A stretch of DNA of 38,830 nucleotides from an uncultured Eubacteriales bacterium (GCA_934488615.1 CAKSSJ010000022.1:1-38830), one strand, 5' to 3'. Positions 7,760-15,935 are shown, numbered from the stretch's first letter. Numbers and translations are program-made. Notes: generated from the sequence alone by a model not told the origin.

Positions 7760-9016
7760 TCAGTAATTCAATTCAAGTGTATCTGCAAATTTTTGCTTGT
7801 AATAATCATTGATGTAGCTGAAGGTGAAATTCTTATTCTCTGTGACAAAGCCGTGCTTGGAGATGATTGCTTCGCTGCATTTCGCGAGGGGGAGAACACG
7901 GACGTTTGCGTAATCCTCATCGTAAACAGTCACGGTGGGAATCAGCTTAGCGGAAGAAACTGTCGTTTTGTTCGTTTTCGGATCCTTTGAAACCGTCACG
8001 TCGGCGATTCCTCCGAGGAAGCTGTCTGCGCTTTCTTCAAGCGAAATGACCTTGCCCAACGACGGAATAATGAGCGCCTGCTCATTGTCTCCGTTTGTTT
8101 TATATTCAAACTTTTGCAGGTCGTTTTTTCCTGTGCCGATGATGATATCCGCGCCGTATTTGAGCAGCTTGTCAATTACTTCGTTCTGATAATCCGAAAG
8201 CGTGCTGTCGGATTCACTGTCCCAATGAACGAGAACGCATACTATATCGGATGCATTCTTGCCCGTTTCAACAAGCTGTTTCATCGTGCCTTCAAGCTCG
8301 TCGGCGCTTGAACGCTCATCGGAAAGATTGAGTATTCCTATTTCTGTTTCTTCCGACATTTCGTAATAGCCGAGCGACTCCGTGATGCCGACAAAGGATA
8401 CCTTTATACCGTTGACTTCCTTGACGTGCGGCTGCATCATAACGTCCTTGTTTTCATATAAGCCCGTCAATAGCGCTTCATTTTCTTTCATTTTGAAAAG
8501 TGCAATATCATTTATCGCGCCCGAGATCCCCATGTCCATAATATGATCGTTCGCCTGGTTGAAAACATCAAAGCCGAGGTCGATCAGCTTGTCAAGCATT
8601 TGATCGGGGGTGTTGAATTCAGGCGCGGCGGACGGTTCGTTTTTATCGTCCATAACCGTGTTTTGATTGATAACGGCAAGGTCGGATTTGGCGATTACCT
8701 CTTTCAATCCGTCATATGCTCCAGAAAAGTCATAACCGTTGCCGTCGGCTTTTTCGTTAGCCTGAGTGAAAACCGTGTTGTAGACAACATTGTCTCCCGC
8801 AAACATGAGTCTTGCGGTGTTGGTGCTTTTAGGGGCTGAATTTGCCAAAGCGGTGGTGCTTTCCTTACCGTCGGCAGGAGTATAGACTGCGCCGTTCTTA
8901 ATTCTTGATTTGTCAATGACTATCATCATTGCGCTTATTACAACGGCAACGCAAAGTATACAGTTAAAGCCGATAAGAAAGACCTTTGATTTGGTCCATT
9001 TTAAATTATCCTTCAT
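7760..9016 (-). CDS. CapA-like metallophosphatase-fold protein, membrane anchored
   Basis: The protein is 418 residues. A cytoplasmic start (MKDNLKWTKSK) precedes one membrane helix (about 13-32) and an extracytoplasmic domain like CapA/PgsA of poly-gamma-glutamate synthesis (PF09587 type). Motifs match in order: FAGDNVVY, NQANDHIMDMG (family ANNHxxD), LVHWDSE (family HWGxE) and GTGKNDLQ (family GHHPHxxQ). The usual NLE acid is replaced in VINQNTV and the HPH histidines are absent, so metal binding may be weakened. GGAGATG precedes the ATG. The upstream neighbour on the same strand ends 36 bases away and is probably co-transcribed. Role in surface polymer handling is inferred. Confidence 0.75.
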   Translation of the reverse strand: MKDNLKWTKSKVFLIGFNCILCVAVVISAMMIVIDKSRIKNGAVYTPADGKESTTALANSAPKSTNTARLMFAGDNVVYNTVFTQANEKADGNGYDFSGAYDGLKEVIAKSDLAVINQNTVMDDKNEPSAAPEFNTPDQMLDKLIDLGFDVFNQANDHIMDMGISGAINDIALFKMKENEALLTGLYENKDVMMQPHVKEVNGIKVSFVGITESLGYYEMSEETEIGILNLSDERSSADELEGTMKQLVETGKNASDIVCVLVHWDSESDSTLSDYQNEVIDKLLKYGADIIIGTGKNDLQKFEYKTNGDNEQALIIPSLGKVISLEESADSFLGGIADVTVSKDPKTNKTTVSSAKLIPTVTVYDEDYANVRVLPLAKCSEAIISKHGFVTENKNFTFSYINDYYKQKFADTLELNY

Positions 9017-9052
9017 ATAAACATCTCCGTGAAAAACTTCCCGAATATTTTA

Positions 9053-9814
9053 TCACAAAGTTATTTTTTTTGCAACCACACAACAGCTTTCTTTATAATA
9101 AGGTAAAAAATAGAAAATCGGAACAATAAAAATACAGCTCAAGAACCACGGCAGAAAGCTGAGCTTGAAGCGTACAATTTCGAAAATATGACCGTCCAGC
9201 AGGTTTTTGCTTTGCCTTATCGCCGTTACGGGGGTAAGCTTTGGGTTGCTTGAAAAAAGATATTCTGCAAGAAAATAACGCTGAATTGTTATAAAATAAA
9301 AAACTGCTCCGCTTACTGTCAGCAGTACGCATCCTGCCGCAAGCGATATGAAGAGATACAGCTCAAGTCCGCCGCTTCCGGAAAGATAGTAGATCGACCA
9401 TAAAACTATTCCCGCAGGGAGAAAAAATACAATTGCCCACAGCGTTCTAACGGCAGACAGAATAAATCGAAATTTAAACGCACGAAAGGAATTTCTCGGT
9501 TTGAACCAGAAGTATAGACGTTTTTTATAATTGCTTTTGTTTGCCGTCAGACCCGTGTACCATGCCTTTTCGCCGACGGACGCAGAGCTGTAAATAAAAA
9601 CCGTGGCAAGGCTCAGAATCACAAGAACAGCAACCGAAGCGACGGTAACTGCCGCGCCGAAGCCTCTGAGCAGCTCAGAAAAAAATATTGTGCCAAAGCA
9701 AAGAAGCGTTGCAATCAAGCCGAAAATCAAAACAAAGAGCACTATTGAAAGCGCATTTTTTCTCTTGCCTTTAATGTACTGCTTACTTTCCTGCTTAATT
9801 ATTGAATTAGTCAT
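9053..9814 (-). CDS. Multi-pass membrane protein, DUF975-like
   Basis: The protein is 253 residues with about five or six hydrophobic segments, a basic N-terminus (KQYIKGKRKN) and a C-terminal part AIRQSKNLLDGHIFEIVRFK followed by a Trp/Phe-rich helix. This resembles the DUF975 pattern, where a short amphipathic stretch precedes the last membrane helices. Function unknown. The open frame runs on upstream to 10171, but that part overlaps the divergent glycosyltransferase gene. ATG 9814 is chosen because GGGTGAT lies 5 bases before it; ATG 9820 has no spacing. It is the first gene of a probable pair with the CapA-like gene. Confidence 0.65.
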   Translation of the reverse strand: MTNSIIKQESKQYIKGKRKNALSIVLFVLIFGLIATLLCFGTIFFSELLRGFGAAVTVASVAVLVILSLATVFIYSSASVGEKAWYTGLTANKSNYKKRLYFWFKPRNSFRAFKFRFILSAVRTLWAIVFFLPAGIVLWSIYYLSGSGGLELYLFISLAAGCVLLTVSGAVFYFITIQRYFLAEYLFSSNPKLTPVTAIRQSKNLLDGHIFEIVRFKLSFLPWFLSCIFIVPIFYFLPYYKESCCVVAKKITL

Positions 9815-9870
9815 ATACATCACCCATGGAAAGTTTTGACTGCTTCCGATGAGTTTATTCATAAAGCCTG

Positions 9871-9899
9871 TTGCAAAAAGAAATCGAAAAGTGTATAAT
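9871..9899 (+). promoter_or_regulatory. Sigma-A promoter of the glycosyltransferase gene
   Basis: TTGCAA (9871-9876), 17 bp, TATAAT (9894-9899). The start point near 9906 falls inside the palindromic element at 9902-9935. Confidence 0.75.
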
Positions 9900-9901
9900 C
9901 T

Positions 9902-9935
9902 TAAGGCAACGCAACAATTGTGCGGTATTGCCTTA
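9902..9935. repeat. Short palindromic element
   Basis: A perfect 8 bp inverted repeat, TAAGGCAA (9902-9909) and TTGCCTTA (9928-9935), encloses a second partial pairing CGCA/TGCG. On the minus strand it begins TAAGGCAATACCGCACAATT, the sequence shared with the elements near 489, 13869 and 16861. It lies just after the promoter and 20 bases before the start codon. Confidence 0.65.
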
Positions 9936-9955
9936 GCATAAATTGAGGTGAGAAA

Positions 9956-12562
9956 ATGAGCAGCTTTGAAAAGAAAATATCGGTTATAATACCGTTTTAC
10001 AATGCCGAAGATACGCTTCGTAAATGCCTTGACAGCGTCGCTGTGCAGAGCATTGATAAAAGCACAACGGAGGTTATTCTTGTTGACGACGGAAGCACGG
10101 ATTCCTCGGCTGAAATTGCAAAAAGCTTTGCCGCCGAGAACAATTACGCAACGATAATTACCCGTGAGCACGGCGGCTCGGGAGCGGCAAGAAACAGCGG
10201 AATAACCGCGGCAAGGGGAGAGTACCTTGTTTTTCTTGATGCCGATGATACCCTAACGCCCGAAACGCTCGAAAAAATTGCTGATTTTTTTGAGGTCAAT
10301 GAGGGCAGAACGGATATAGTTACATATAAGCTTGTTCCCTATAACAACCAAAACCGAAAGAAAACGGGCTACAGATTTATTGAACGCGCTACAGGAATAT
10401 ATGATCTGAACGATGAAGAAAACTTCACCATTTGTCCGAACGGTATAAATATCGCTGTTGTGAACAGGGGAGACGAGAATATTCTTTTTGACGTTGACGA
10501 AAACAGCGGACTCAGCGTTTGCGAATACTGCATTGAAAGTGCGTCGGCAAAAAGAACGTTCGGTTATATTGATTCCTGCGAGTATCGCAAAAGCAACAGT
10601 CCGTCAGGCGAGAGCAGCCGCTCAAGGTGTTCGCTGTATTTTGACAGCTTTATCGGAAAATGGGAGGAAATTTTTTCGGGCTTTGACAATTGCGTTCCCG
10701 AGTACGTTAAGGCGCTTTTCATTGAGGACGCTTTGAAAAGGCTTGCAGGGGATTATCTTTTCCCTTACCATATCGAGGGCGAGGCTTACAGGGAGGAGCT
10801 TGCCCGTATAGAGAGCTTGCTCAGCGGCATTTCGGATGAGCTGATAACTCAATTCCCCGAAGCACCGCTGATGAACAGATATTACCTTATTTCAATGAAA
10901 TATAAGGGTGAGCTTGACGCCTGTTTCGGCGATACGATTCAGCTCGTTCACGGTGAAAAAGTGCTCTTTGAAAGCGAAGAGATAAGCCTGACTCTTACAA
11001 AATTAAAGGCAAGAAAGAACGGTGCAGAGGTTTGCGGCTACATATCTTCACCTGTTTTTGATTACTGCGAAAAGCCGACGCTCTACCTCAGAGACCGCGA
11101 AAGCTGTATTCCCGTTGAAACCAAGGAATGTTCCTTCTGCTATGACGGCGCAAGGCTCAGAAACAATACGGCATGGGGCTTCAGAATTATAATTGATCCT
11201 CAGAAGTATATGTCTTTTTCCTTTGCGGTTGAGATGGGCGACAGATCTTATCCTGTTAGCTTTGAGTGCGGTGAGTGGGTTCCTTTCAATAAAAACCGCA
11301 AGCGTTTTGTTATGAACGGTCTCAGATGTAAGATGGGAGAAAAAAGCTTTGTTATTGAATCGGCTGATGAGAGAGAAGAAAGAAAATATAAAAAATCGGA
11401 GCTGAAAAAATATCTCAGAAGAAACAAAAAGGCTTTTGCCGTAAGGCTTATGAATTATTTTATGCCGAAAAAAAGGGTATGGCTTTACCATGACTGCAAG
11501 GGGGTCGGAACGGACAATGCATATTATCAGTTTGTGCATGATTTCAGAATTGACGACGGTGTGGAGCGGTACTATGTTGTCAACGGCTCGATCGACGCGG
11601 TAAGGGATAAGTTTACCGCCGAACAGCAGAAGTTTCTTCTTGCTTTCCGCTCGACAAAGCATAAGCTAATGTACTTGAACGCTGAAAAAATAATTACGGC
11701 ATTTATCGAAAATGAAAATTATCTGCCTTATTTCAGCGACATTTATCCCGAATATATTGACCTGTTTTCGGGCGATGTTTATTATCTTCAGCACGGTGTT
11801 TTGCATGCACATCTTCCGTGGAAATACTCATATGACCGCCTTGACGTGACGGGCGAGGTTATCTCGACCGATTATGAGGCTAAAAACTTCACCGAGAATT
11901 ATTTCTTCCCCGAGGATGCACTGATAAAGAGCAAAATGCCGAGATACGATCACTTTGACATCGTGGAAAACAAAGCGGAAAACGTTATTCTTTTTGCACC
12001 CTCATGGAGGAAATACCTCATTACACACAAGGGCGAGGGCGGATGGACTGCGGATAAGGAAAAGTTTGTGCAGTCCGATTATTTCAAAAAAACGCAGGCA
12101 TTTCTGAACAGCGAGAGGTTAAACGAAATGCTTGAAAAAAGCGACTATACGCTTGAATTTAAGCTTCATCCGATCTTTGCACCGTATAAGGATTGCTTTG
12201 AGCTGAAATCTCCGAGGGTCAGATTTGCAGAAAGCAGAGCGACTGACGAATATAAAATCTGCATTACGGACTATTCGTCGTTTGTTTTTGATTTTGTTTA
12301 TCTTAACCGCGCAATAGTTTATTTCATGCCCGATTACAGGGAGTTCAAGGCAGGAATGAACGATTACAGGGAGCTTGATATCCCGCTTGAAAAGGGCTTT
12401 GGCGAGCTTACGCAGAACGGCAATGAGCTTTGTGCGGCTTTGCAAAGAATAATCGACAATTCCGGCGAGCCTGTCAGCCCGTATAAAGAGAACAACGCAG
12501 ACTTCTTCTTCAATAAAGAAAAAGATGCCTGCGACAGGATTTATGAATTCATTGCGGAATGA
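9956..12562 (+). CDS. Two-domain glycosyltransferase family 2 / CDP-glycerol glycerophosphotransferase
   Basis: The protein is 868 residues. Residues 1-110 are a GT2 (GT-A) domain: VIIPFYNAEDTLRKCLDSV, VDDGSTDSS, GGSGAARNSGI and the metal-binding FLDADD. The middle (about 180-480) is not recognised. From about 500 the protein resembles TagB/TagF glycerophosphotransferases (PF04464): YLQHGVLHAHLPWKY with the catalytic His, ILFAPSWRKYL, FKLHPIF, and ICITDYSSFVFDFVYL. It probably attaches sugar and glycerol-phosphate units to a cell-surface polymer on the inner face of the membrane; substrates cannot be read. A weak GAGGTGAG precedes the ATG. The gene is transcribed alone, with its own promoter and terminator. 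Confidence 0.88.
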   Translation: MSSFEKKISVIIPFYNAEDTLRKCLDSVAVQSIDKSTTEVILVDDGSTDSSAEIAKSFAAENNYATIITREHGGSGAARNSGITAARGEYLVFLDADDTLTPETLEKIADFFEVNEGRTDIVTYKLVPYNNQNRKKTGYRFIERATGIYDLNDEENFTICPNGINIAVVNRGDENILFDVDENSGLSVCEYCIESASAKRTFGYIDSCEYRKSNSPSGESSRSRCSLYFDSFIGKWEEIFSGFDNCVPEYVKALFIEDALKRLAGDYLFPYHIEGEAYREELARIESLLSGISDELITQFPEAPLMNRYYLISMKYKGELDACFGDTIQLVHGEKVLFESEEISLTLTKLKARKNGAEVCGYISSPVFDYCEKPTLYLRDRESCIPVETKECSFCYDGARLRNNTAWGFRIIIDPQKYMSFSFAVEMGDRSYPVSFECGEWVPFNKNRKRFVMNGLRCKMGEKSFVIESADEREERKYKKSELKKYLRRNKKAFAVRLMNYFMPKKRVWLYHDCKGVGTDNAYYQFVHDFRIDDGVERYYVVNGSIDAVRDKFTAEQQKFLLAFRSTKHKLMYLNAEKIITAFIENENYLPYFSDIYPEYIDLFSGDVYYLQHGVLHAHLPWKYSYDRLDVTGEVISTDYEAKNFTENYFFPEDALIKSKMPRYDHFDIVENKAENVILFAPSWRKYLITHKGEGGWTADKEKFVQSDYFKKTQAFLNSERLNEMLEKSDYTLEFKLHPIFAPYKDCFELKSPRVRFAESRATDEYKICITDYSSFVFDFVYLNRAIVYFMPDYREFKAGMNDYRELDIPLEKGFGELTQNGNELCAALQRIIDNSGEPVSPYKENNADFFFNKEKDACDRIYEFIAE

Positions 12563-12592
12563 AAATGTAATGGCTGAATCAACCCAATCTAT

Positions 12593-12626
12593 GAAAAAAC
12601 CACCGACTTGATCGGTGGCTTTTTTT
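12593..12626. terminator. Bidirectional terminator
   Basis: CCACCGA (12600-12606) pairs with TCGGTGG (12612-12618), with A6 before and T7 after. It is shared by the convergent glycosyltransferase and TSCPD genes. Confidence 0.88.
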
Positions 12627-12882
12627 AACCGCTTTGCTTTGCGTATGCCTCGGCGACCGCCTTGGCAAGCTGATCGGGACACGAGGTGTTCTTGTATCCG
12701 CAGGTTATTCCGCTGAGCCTCTTTTCGATATCCTCAACCTTCATTCCCTCGACTATTGCGGAAATTCCTTTAAGGTTTCCGTTACAGCCGCCGGTGAATT
12801 TAACATTTCTGATAACGTCGCCGTCAAGGTCAAAGGTGATGCGCGACGAGCAGGTGCCCTTGGTTTTGTAATCATATGTCAT
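12625..12882 (-). CDS. TSCPD-domain protein (TIGR03905-like)
   Basis: The protein is 85 residues. It has the TSCPD motif near the C-terminus (GYKNTSCPDQLAKAVAEA) and further cysteines in GTCSSRI, GGCNGN and ITCGY. This matches the small TIGR03905 family; the domain also occurs at the C-terminus of some ribonucleotide reductases, and the cysteines suggest metal or thiol chemistry, but the role of the stand-alone form is unknown. The ATG at 12882 has GGAGGT 8 bases upstream; longer open-frame starts have none. Cytoplasmic by composition. Its upstream neighbours on the same strand end 61 bases away, so co-transcription is possible. Confidence 0.85.
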   Translation of the reverse strand: MTYDYKTKGTCSSRITFDLDGDVIRNVKFTGGCNGNLKGISAIVEGMKVEDIEKRLSGITCGYKNTSCPDQLAKAVAEAYAKQSG

Positions 12883-12943
12883 TGTTTTGTACCTCCGAAA
12901 TTTTCTGAAAATATGATAATTCATATTTTATTATTTGTCAAGG

Positions 12944-13276
12944 TCAAAGCATGATATACACAAGTGCCATCAGCAGAAGCATGTCTCCTCCGTCGCCAGA
13001 AAGCAGGAGTATCATTGCTATAATTATTTTCATGTCTCCGTCAAAGAACATACCGAGCGGATTGTTAAAAATAGGCTTGCTATTATTTTGCTCGGGTCTT
13101 TGAGGCGGTCTGAATTCAGGCTTCGGCGGTGGCGGCTGATGATTGAACTGCGGCGGAGGCGACGAGGGCTGTTTGTGAAAAACAGGCTCGCCGTTCGGCG
13201 GAGTTGCGCGGCGGTACATTTCCTGCGCTCTCATTATCGCCTGACGCTCGGCGGCGTTGAAATCCTGCTGTGGCAT
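12944..13276 (-). CDS. Small proline-rich protein with hydrophobic C-terminus, unknown
   Basis: The protein is 110 residues in three parts. Residues 1-30 form a charged helix (DFNAAERQAIMRAQEMYRRA). Residues 30-70 are a Pro/Gln-rich linker with PPP runs. The last about 30 residues form two hydrophobic stretches split by an acidic turn (KIIIAMILLLSGDGGDM, then LLLMALVYIML). The split hydrophobic tail recurs, as far as I remember, in small unnamed proteins of sporulating Clostridia, but I know of no function. It starts 2 bases after the stop of the gene before it, so it is the last member of a tightly packed three-gene operon. Confidence 0.6.
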   Translation of the reverse strand: MPQQDFNAAERQAIMRAQEMYRRATPPNGEPVFHKQPSSPPPQFNHQPPPPKPEFRPPQRPEQNNSKPIFNNPLGMFFDGDMKIIIAMILLLSGDGGDMLLLMALVYIML

Positions 13277-13278
13277 AG

Positions 13279-13620
13279 TTAATCATCCCGATCTGTTAAG
13301 TTGTTGATTAAAGGTAGTATTTCCAGCAGTTTAAGTATCTGAATTGCCTGGTCGGCTCTTTTTTGTCTTTCGGGGCTGAGATTAGGCTTTAAGGCTTCTA
13401 TCAGCTTGCATCTTCTGCCCGATTCGCCGTTCATTGCTCCCATTATTTTTGTGAGCTTGCCGATCATTTTCGGGTCGATTGAGGAAAACATGTCGGCGCC
13501 GTTTGGCTTCGACTGCTTTTCCGATGCTTCTCCGCCTTTTCCGAACACGGCTTCTGCCGTGGCCTTGAGTCCTTCTATGTCATCGGGAGTGAGTGACGAC
13601 AGAATTTCATTGATGTCCAT
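13279..13620 (-). CDS. Small helical protein of unknown function (middle gene of cassette)
   Basis: The protein is 113 residues, predicted mostly helical, with no signal peptide. The first 25 residues (MDINEILSSLTPDDIEGLKA) look like a short helical domain. The second half contains RRCKLIEALKPNLSPERQKR followed by ADQAIQILKLLEILP. I have seen the ALKPxLSPERxxRxDxAIxIL pattern in unnamed clostridial proteins, but attach no function to it. It overlaps the upstream gene by 14 bases and is followed after 2 bases by the proline-rich gene. Such tight packing suggests that the three products are made together. Confidence 0.6.
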   Translation of the reverse strand: MDINEILSSLTPDDIEGLKATAEAVFGKGGEASEKQSKPNGADMFSSIDPKMIGKLTKIMGAMNGESGRRCKLIEALKPNLSPERQKRADQAIQILKLLEILPLINNLTDRDD

Positions 13621-13825
13621 TTTTCTTGCCGTTCAGTTTCTCCATAATTTTTTGAGCGGCAGGGGAGGAAAGGACTGCGTTTATTTTATCCCTGTCGCTG
13701 AGAATTTCCTGAAGCTCGTCTTTTTCCTCCGCCTTAAGTCCGCTTATCAGCTTGTTTGCCTGCTTTTCGGCGTCAGCCTTGTCAGACGGTGCAGAGAAAA
13801 AATTAGGAAAATTGTTGTTTGCCAT
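13607..13825 (-). CDS. Small charged helical protein of unknown function (first gene of cassette)
   Basis: The protein is 72 residues, very rich in Lys, Glu, Asp and Ala, without membrane segments. The middle reads AEKQANKLISGLKAEEKDEL, then LSDRDKINAVLSSPAAQKIM. It probably forms two or three helices. GGAGAG precedes the ATG on the minus strand. It is the first gene of a three-gene unit reading 13825 to 12944. A loose minus-strand promoter (TTGACT at 13871-13866 and an AT-rich -10 region) lies upstream, next to a palindromic element end. Function unknown. Confidence 0.6.
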   Translation of the reverse strand: MANNNFPNFFSAPSDKADAEKQANKLISGLKAEEKDELQEILSDRDKINAVLSSPAAQKIMEKLNGKKNGHQ

Positions 13826-13868
13826 TTACACTCACTCTCCAATGATTTATAATAATTATATTGCCAAG

Positions 13869-13892
13869 TCAATTTGTGCGTTATTACCTTAA
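13869..13892. repeat. Single end of the palindromic element family
   Basis: Read on the minus strand the bases give TTAAGGTAATAACGCACAAA, close to the end shared with 9902-9935. No clear second arm is seen, so it may be a decayed copy. It lies between the divergent small-protein cassette and the phosphodiesterase gene. Confidence 0.45.
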
Positions 13893-13918
13893 ATTATATT
13901 CTGAAAGGTGTTGTAAGT

Positions 13919-14383
13919 ATGCGCCTGCTTGTTTTGTCCGATTCTCACGGCAGAAAAAATCTGCTTCTCAAGGCCGTTGAGCTTCACCCCGAGGCGGATG
14001 CGGTGATCTTTCTCGGCGACGGTGAAAGGGATGTTGAGTTTATTAAGGAGCTTCACCCTGAAATCAGGCTTTATGCCGTCTGCGGCAACTGCGATTTCGG
14101 CTCGTTTCTGCCGCCGTTTATTCTCGAAAAATTCGGCGGAAAGACGGTTTTTGCCGCCCACGGACACAATGAAAGCGTTAAATATTCTCTTAATGTGTTG
14201 AAGCAAAAGGCATTGAGCTGCCGCGCTTCTATTGCATTATACGGTCACACGCATGTCCCTGACACAACATTTGAAAACGGAATTTGGTATGTCAATCCGG
14301 GTTCGGTCTCGGTCGGCAGATACGCTATGATTGATATTGTCGAAAGCGGGATCATGCCGATTCTCTGCGATTTATATAAGTAA
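13919..14383 (+). CDS. YfcE/MJ0936-type metallophosphodiesterase
   Basis: The protein is 154 residues, the usual length of this small calcineurin-like family. All metal ligand motifs are present: LSDSHG (7-12, DxH), FLGDGERD (GD), CGNCDF (GNxD), FAAHGHN and YGHTHVPD (GHTH). Members hydrolyse phosphodiesters in vitro; the physiological substrate is often unknown. Start ATG 13919 fits AAAGGTG 8 bases upstream and the conserved N-terminal MRLLVLSDSHG; an open frame from 13874 includes the upstream repeat. In many Firmicutes this gene follows the rph/rdgB pair, which is not the case here. No signal peptide. Confidence 0.88.
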   Translation: MRLLVLSDSHGRKNLLLKAVELHPEADAVIFLGDGERDVEFIKELHPEIRLYAVCGNCDFGSFLPPFILEKFGGKTVFAAHGHNESVKYSLNVLKQKALSCRASIALYGHTHVPDTTFENGIWYVNPGSVSVGRYAMIDIVESGIMPILCDLYK

Positions 14384-14390
14384 AGTAATA

Positions 14391-14437
14391 AACCTCCGCA
14401 AATCAGCATAGATTGAATTAGCTGATAAACGGAGGTT
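14391..14437 (+). promoter_or_regulatory. Hairpin that covers the ribosome site of the DUF4830 gene
   Basis: AACCTCCG (14391-14398) pairs perfectly with CGGAGGTT (14430-14437), and inside it ATCAGC (14402-14407) with GCTGAT (14421-14426), separated by a symmetric 3x3 internal loop. The right arm contains the GGAGG of the next gene, so the folded RNA would hide the ribosome site. No T run follows, so it is not a standard terminator. Confidence 0.65.
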
Positions 14438-14443
14438 GAATTT

Positions 14444-14968
14444 ATGTTTGTATTTTCTTTCAAGGCGAACAAGCCCAAGCTGATTATTGCACTTTGCGTT
14501 GTGATCTGTGTTCTGATCGCGGGAACGCTTGCGCTAAGCTCACGGAAAAAGCCCGTTGCCAACGACGGAGCGATCAACTACACCGCGAAAACGGCAAGCG
14601 ACTGCATTTCGTTTCTCTCGCAGTTCGGCTGGACCGTAAACGAGGAGCCTGTTGAGGTCAGGGAGGTCATTATTCCTTCGGAGTTTAACGATACCTACGA
14701 GGCATATAATGTGATTCAGAAGAACCAAAACCTTGACCTTGAGCCTTATAAGGGCTTCAGGGCTAAGAAATGGATTTTTGAAGTAAAAAATTACCCCGAT
14801 TATCCTGCCGACAGCGGATTCATCAGGGCAACATTATTGGTTTATGACGGCACCGTTATAGGCGGTGACATCTCGTCGATAGAACAGAGCGGCTTTATTC
14901 AGGGCTTTGAGTTCCCGAATCAGAACGTGAATGTTACTGCGCCTTCTTCGCAGGCAGCTGTGCAATGA
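14444..14968 (+). CDS. DUF4830-like membrane-anchored protein
   Basis: The protein is 174 residues. A short basic N-terminus is followed by one membrane helix (about 12-31, IIALCVVICVLIAGTLAL) and an outside domain with SDCISFLSQFGWTVNEEP and VYDGTVIGGDISS. The order FLxxFGW, then an acidic middle, then the terminal YDGxVIGGD strand fits DUF4830, found mainly in Clostridia; function unknown. Its ribosome site GGAGG lies in the right arm of a strong hairpin. The last 35 bases overlap the 3' end of the convergent transporter gene, so both transcripts share complementary ends. Confidence 0.75.
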   Translation: MFVFSFKANKPKLIIALCVVICVLIAGTLALSSRKKPVANDGAINYTAKTASDCISFLSQFGWTVNEEPVEVREVIIPSEFNDTYEAYNVIQKNQNLDLEPYKGFRAKKWIFEVKNYPDYPADSGFIRATLLVYDGTVIGGDISSIEQSGFIQGFEFPNQNVNVTAPSSQAAVQ

Positions 14969-15842
14969 TTATCGCAGTGAACATTACCGCACAGCCGATG
15001 TATTCAATGACAGTCATTCTCTCGCCGAGAATGATGAATGAGAAGATGACCGAGAAAACGGATTCGGTGCAAAGAAGCATACTTGCAAGCGTCGGCTCGG
15101 TGTATTTCTGACCGATTATCTGGAACGTGAAAGCACAGCTGCAGCTCATGATGCCGGCATAGAGGATCGGTACGGCGGCATTGAGAATGTTGCCGATATC
15201 GGGCTTCTCGAAAATAAACATAAGAATACAGGAGATAACACCCGTAACCATATACTGTCCGCAGGAGAGAACGATCGCGTCGATTTTTGAAGCGTACTTG
15301 TCAATTACAATGATGTGAAGCGCAAATGCGATCGAGCAGAGCATTGCGAGAAGCTCACCCTTGCCGAGCCCGAAGGATGAGGAGCCGCCCATGCATATCA
15401 TATACAGTCCGCCCACGCCGAGGATAACACCTATCCATGTGGTGACGGGCTGTTTCTTTTTGTATGCGATGAATGATATCAGCGGCACGAGAAGCATGTA
15501 CAAAGCCGTTATGAATCCGACCTTGCCGGGTTCAATATAGCCGAAAGCAAACTGCTGAAGGTTTGAGCCGATGCAGAGCATTCCGCCGACAATGAGTATT
15601 CCTTTTATGTTTTCTTTGCGGCTTGCTTTCTTCTCTTCAGCGGTAAGTTTGACGGGGTTTTTCTTCGCTCTGAAAAAAATTATAGGCAGAAGAACGATTC
15701 CGCCGATAAGGCTTCTTATTCCGTTAAAGGTGAAGCCCTCGACAAATTCCATTCCCTGCTTCTGAGCAACGAACGATAAGCCCCAAATCATTGCGGCGCT
15801 TATAAGAAGAATCGGACCGATTATTTTCTTTTTGCTTGCCAT
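14934..15842 (-). CDS. EamA-family (drug/metabolite) transporter
   Basis: The protein is 302 residues with about ten hydrophobic helices in two EamA repeats (about 8-145 and 160-297). The N-terminus ISAAMIWGLSFVAQKQGMEF and the end of each repeat, GVILGVGGLYMIC and GCAVMFTAIIIAQL, are typical. The family exports or imports small metabolites; the substrate cannot be inferred. A minus-strand TATAAT lies at 15884-15879 in front of it. The 3' end overlaps the DUF4830 gene, and no terminator lies between them. Confidence 0.88.
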   Translation of the reverse strand: MASKKKIIGPILLISAAMIWGLSFVAQKQGMEFVEGFTFNGIRSLIGGIVLLPIIFFRAKKNPVKLTAEEKKASRKENIKGILIVGGMLCIGSNLQQFAFGYIEPGKVGFITALYMLLVPLISFIAYKKKQPVTTWIGVILGVGGLYMICMGGSSSFGLGKGELLAMLCSIAFALHIIVIDKYASKIDAIVLSCGQYMVTGVISCILMFIFEKPDIGNILNAAVPILYAGIMSCSCAFTFQIIGQKYTEPTLASMLLCTESVFSVIFSFIILGERMTVIEYIGCAVMFTAIIIAQLPAKKAQ

Positions 15843-15935
15843 TGGATAGGATCCCTTTCAATTTGAACTGCCGTGTGAATTATAATCCACGAATATACAT
15901 TTTATCAGCCGAGTGAGGATATGTCAAATAAATAT

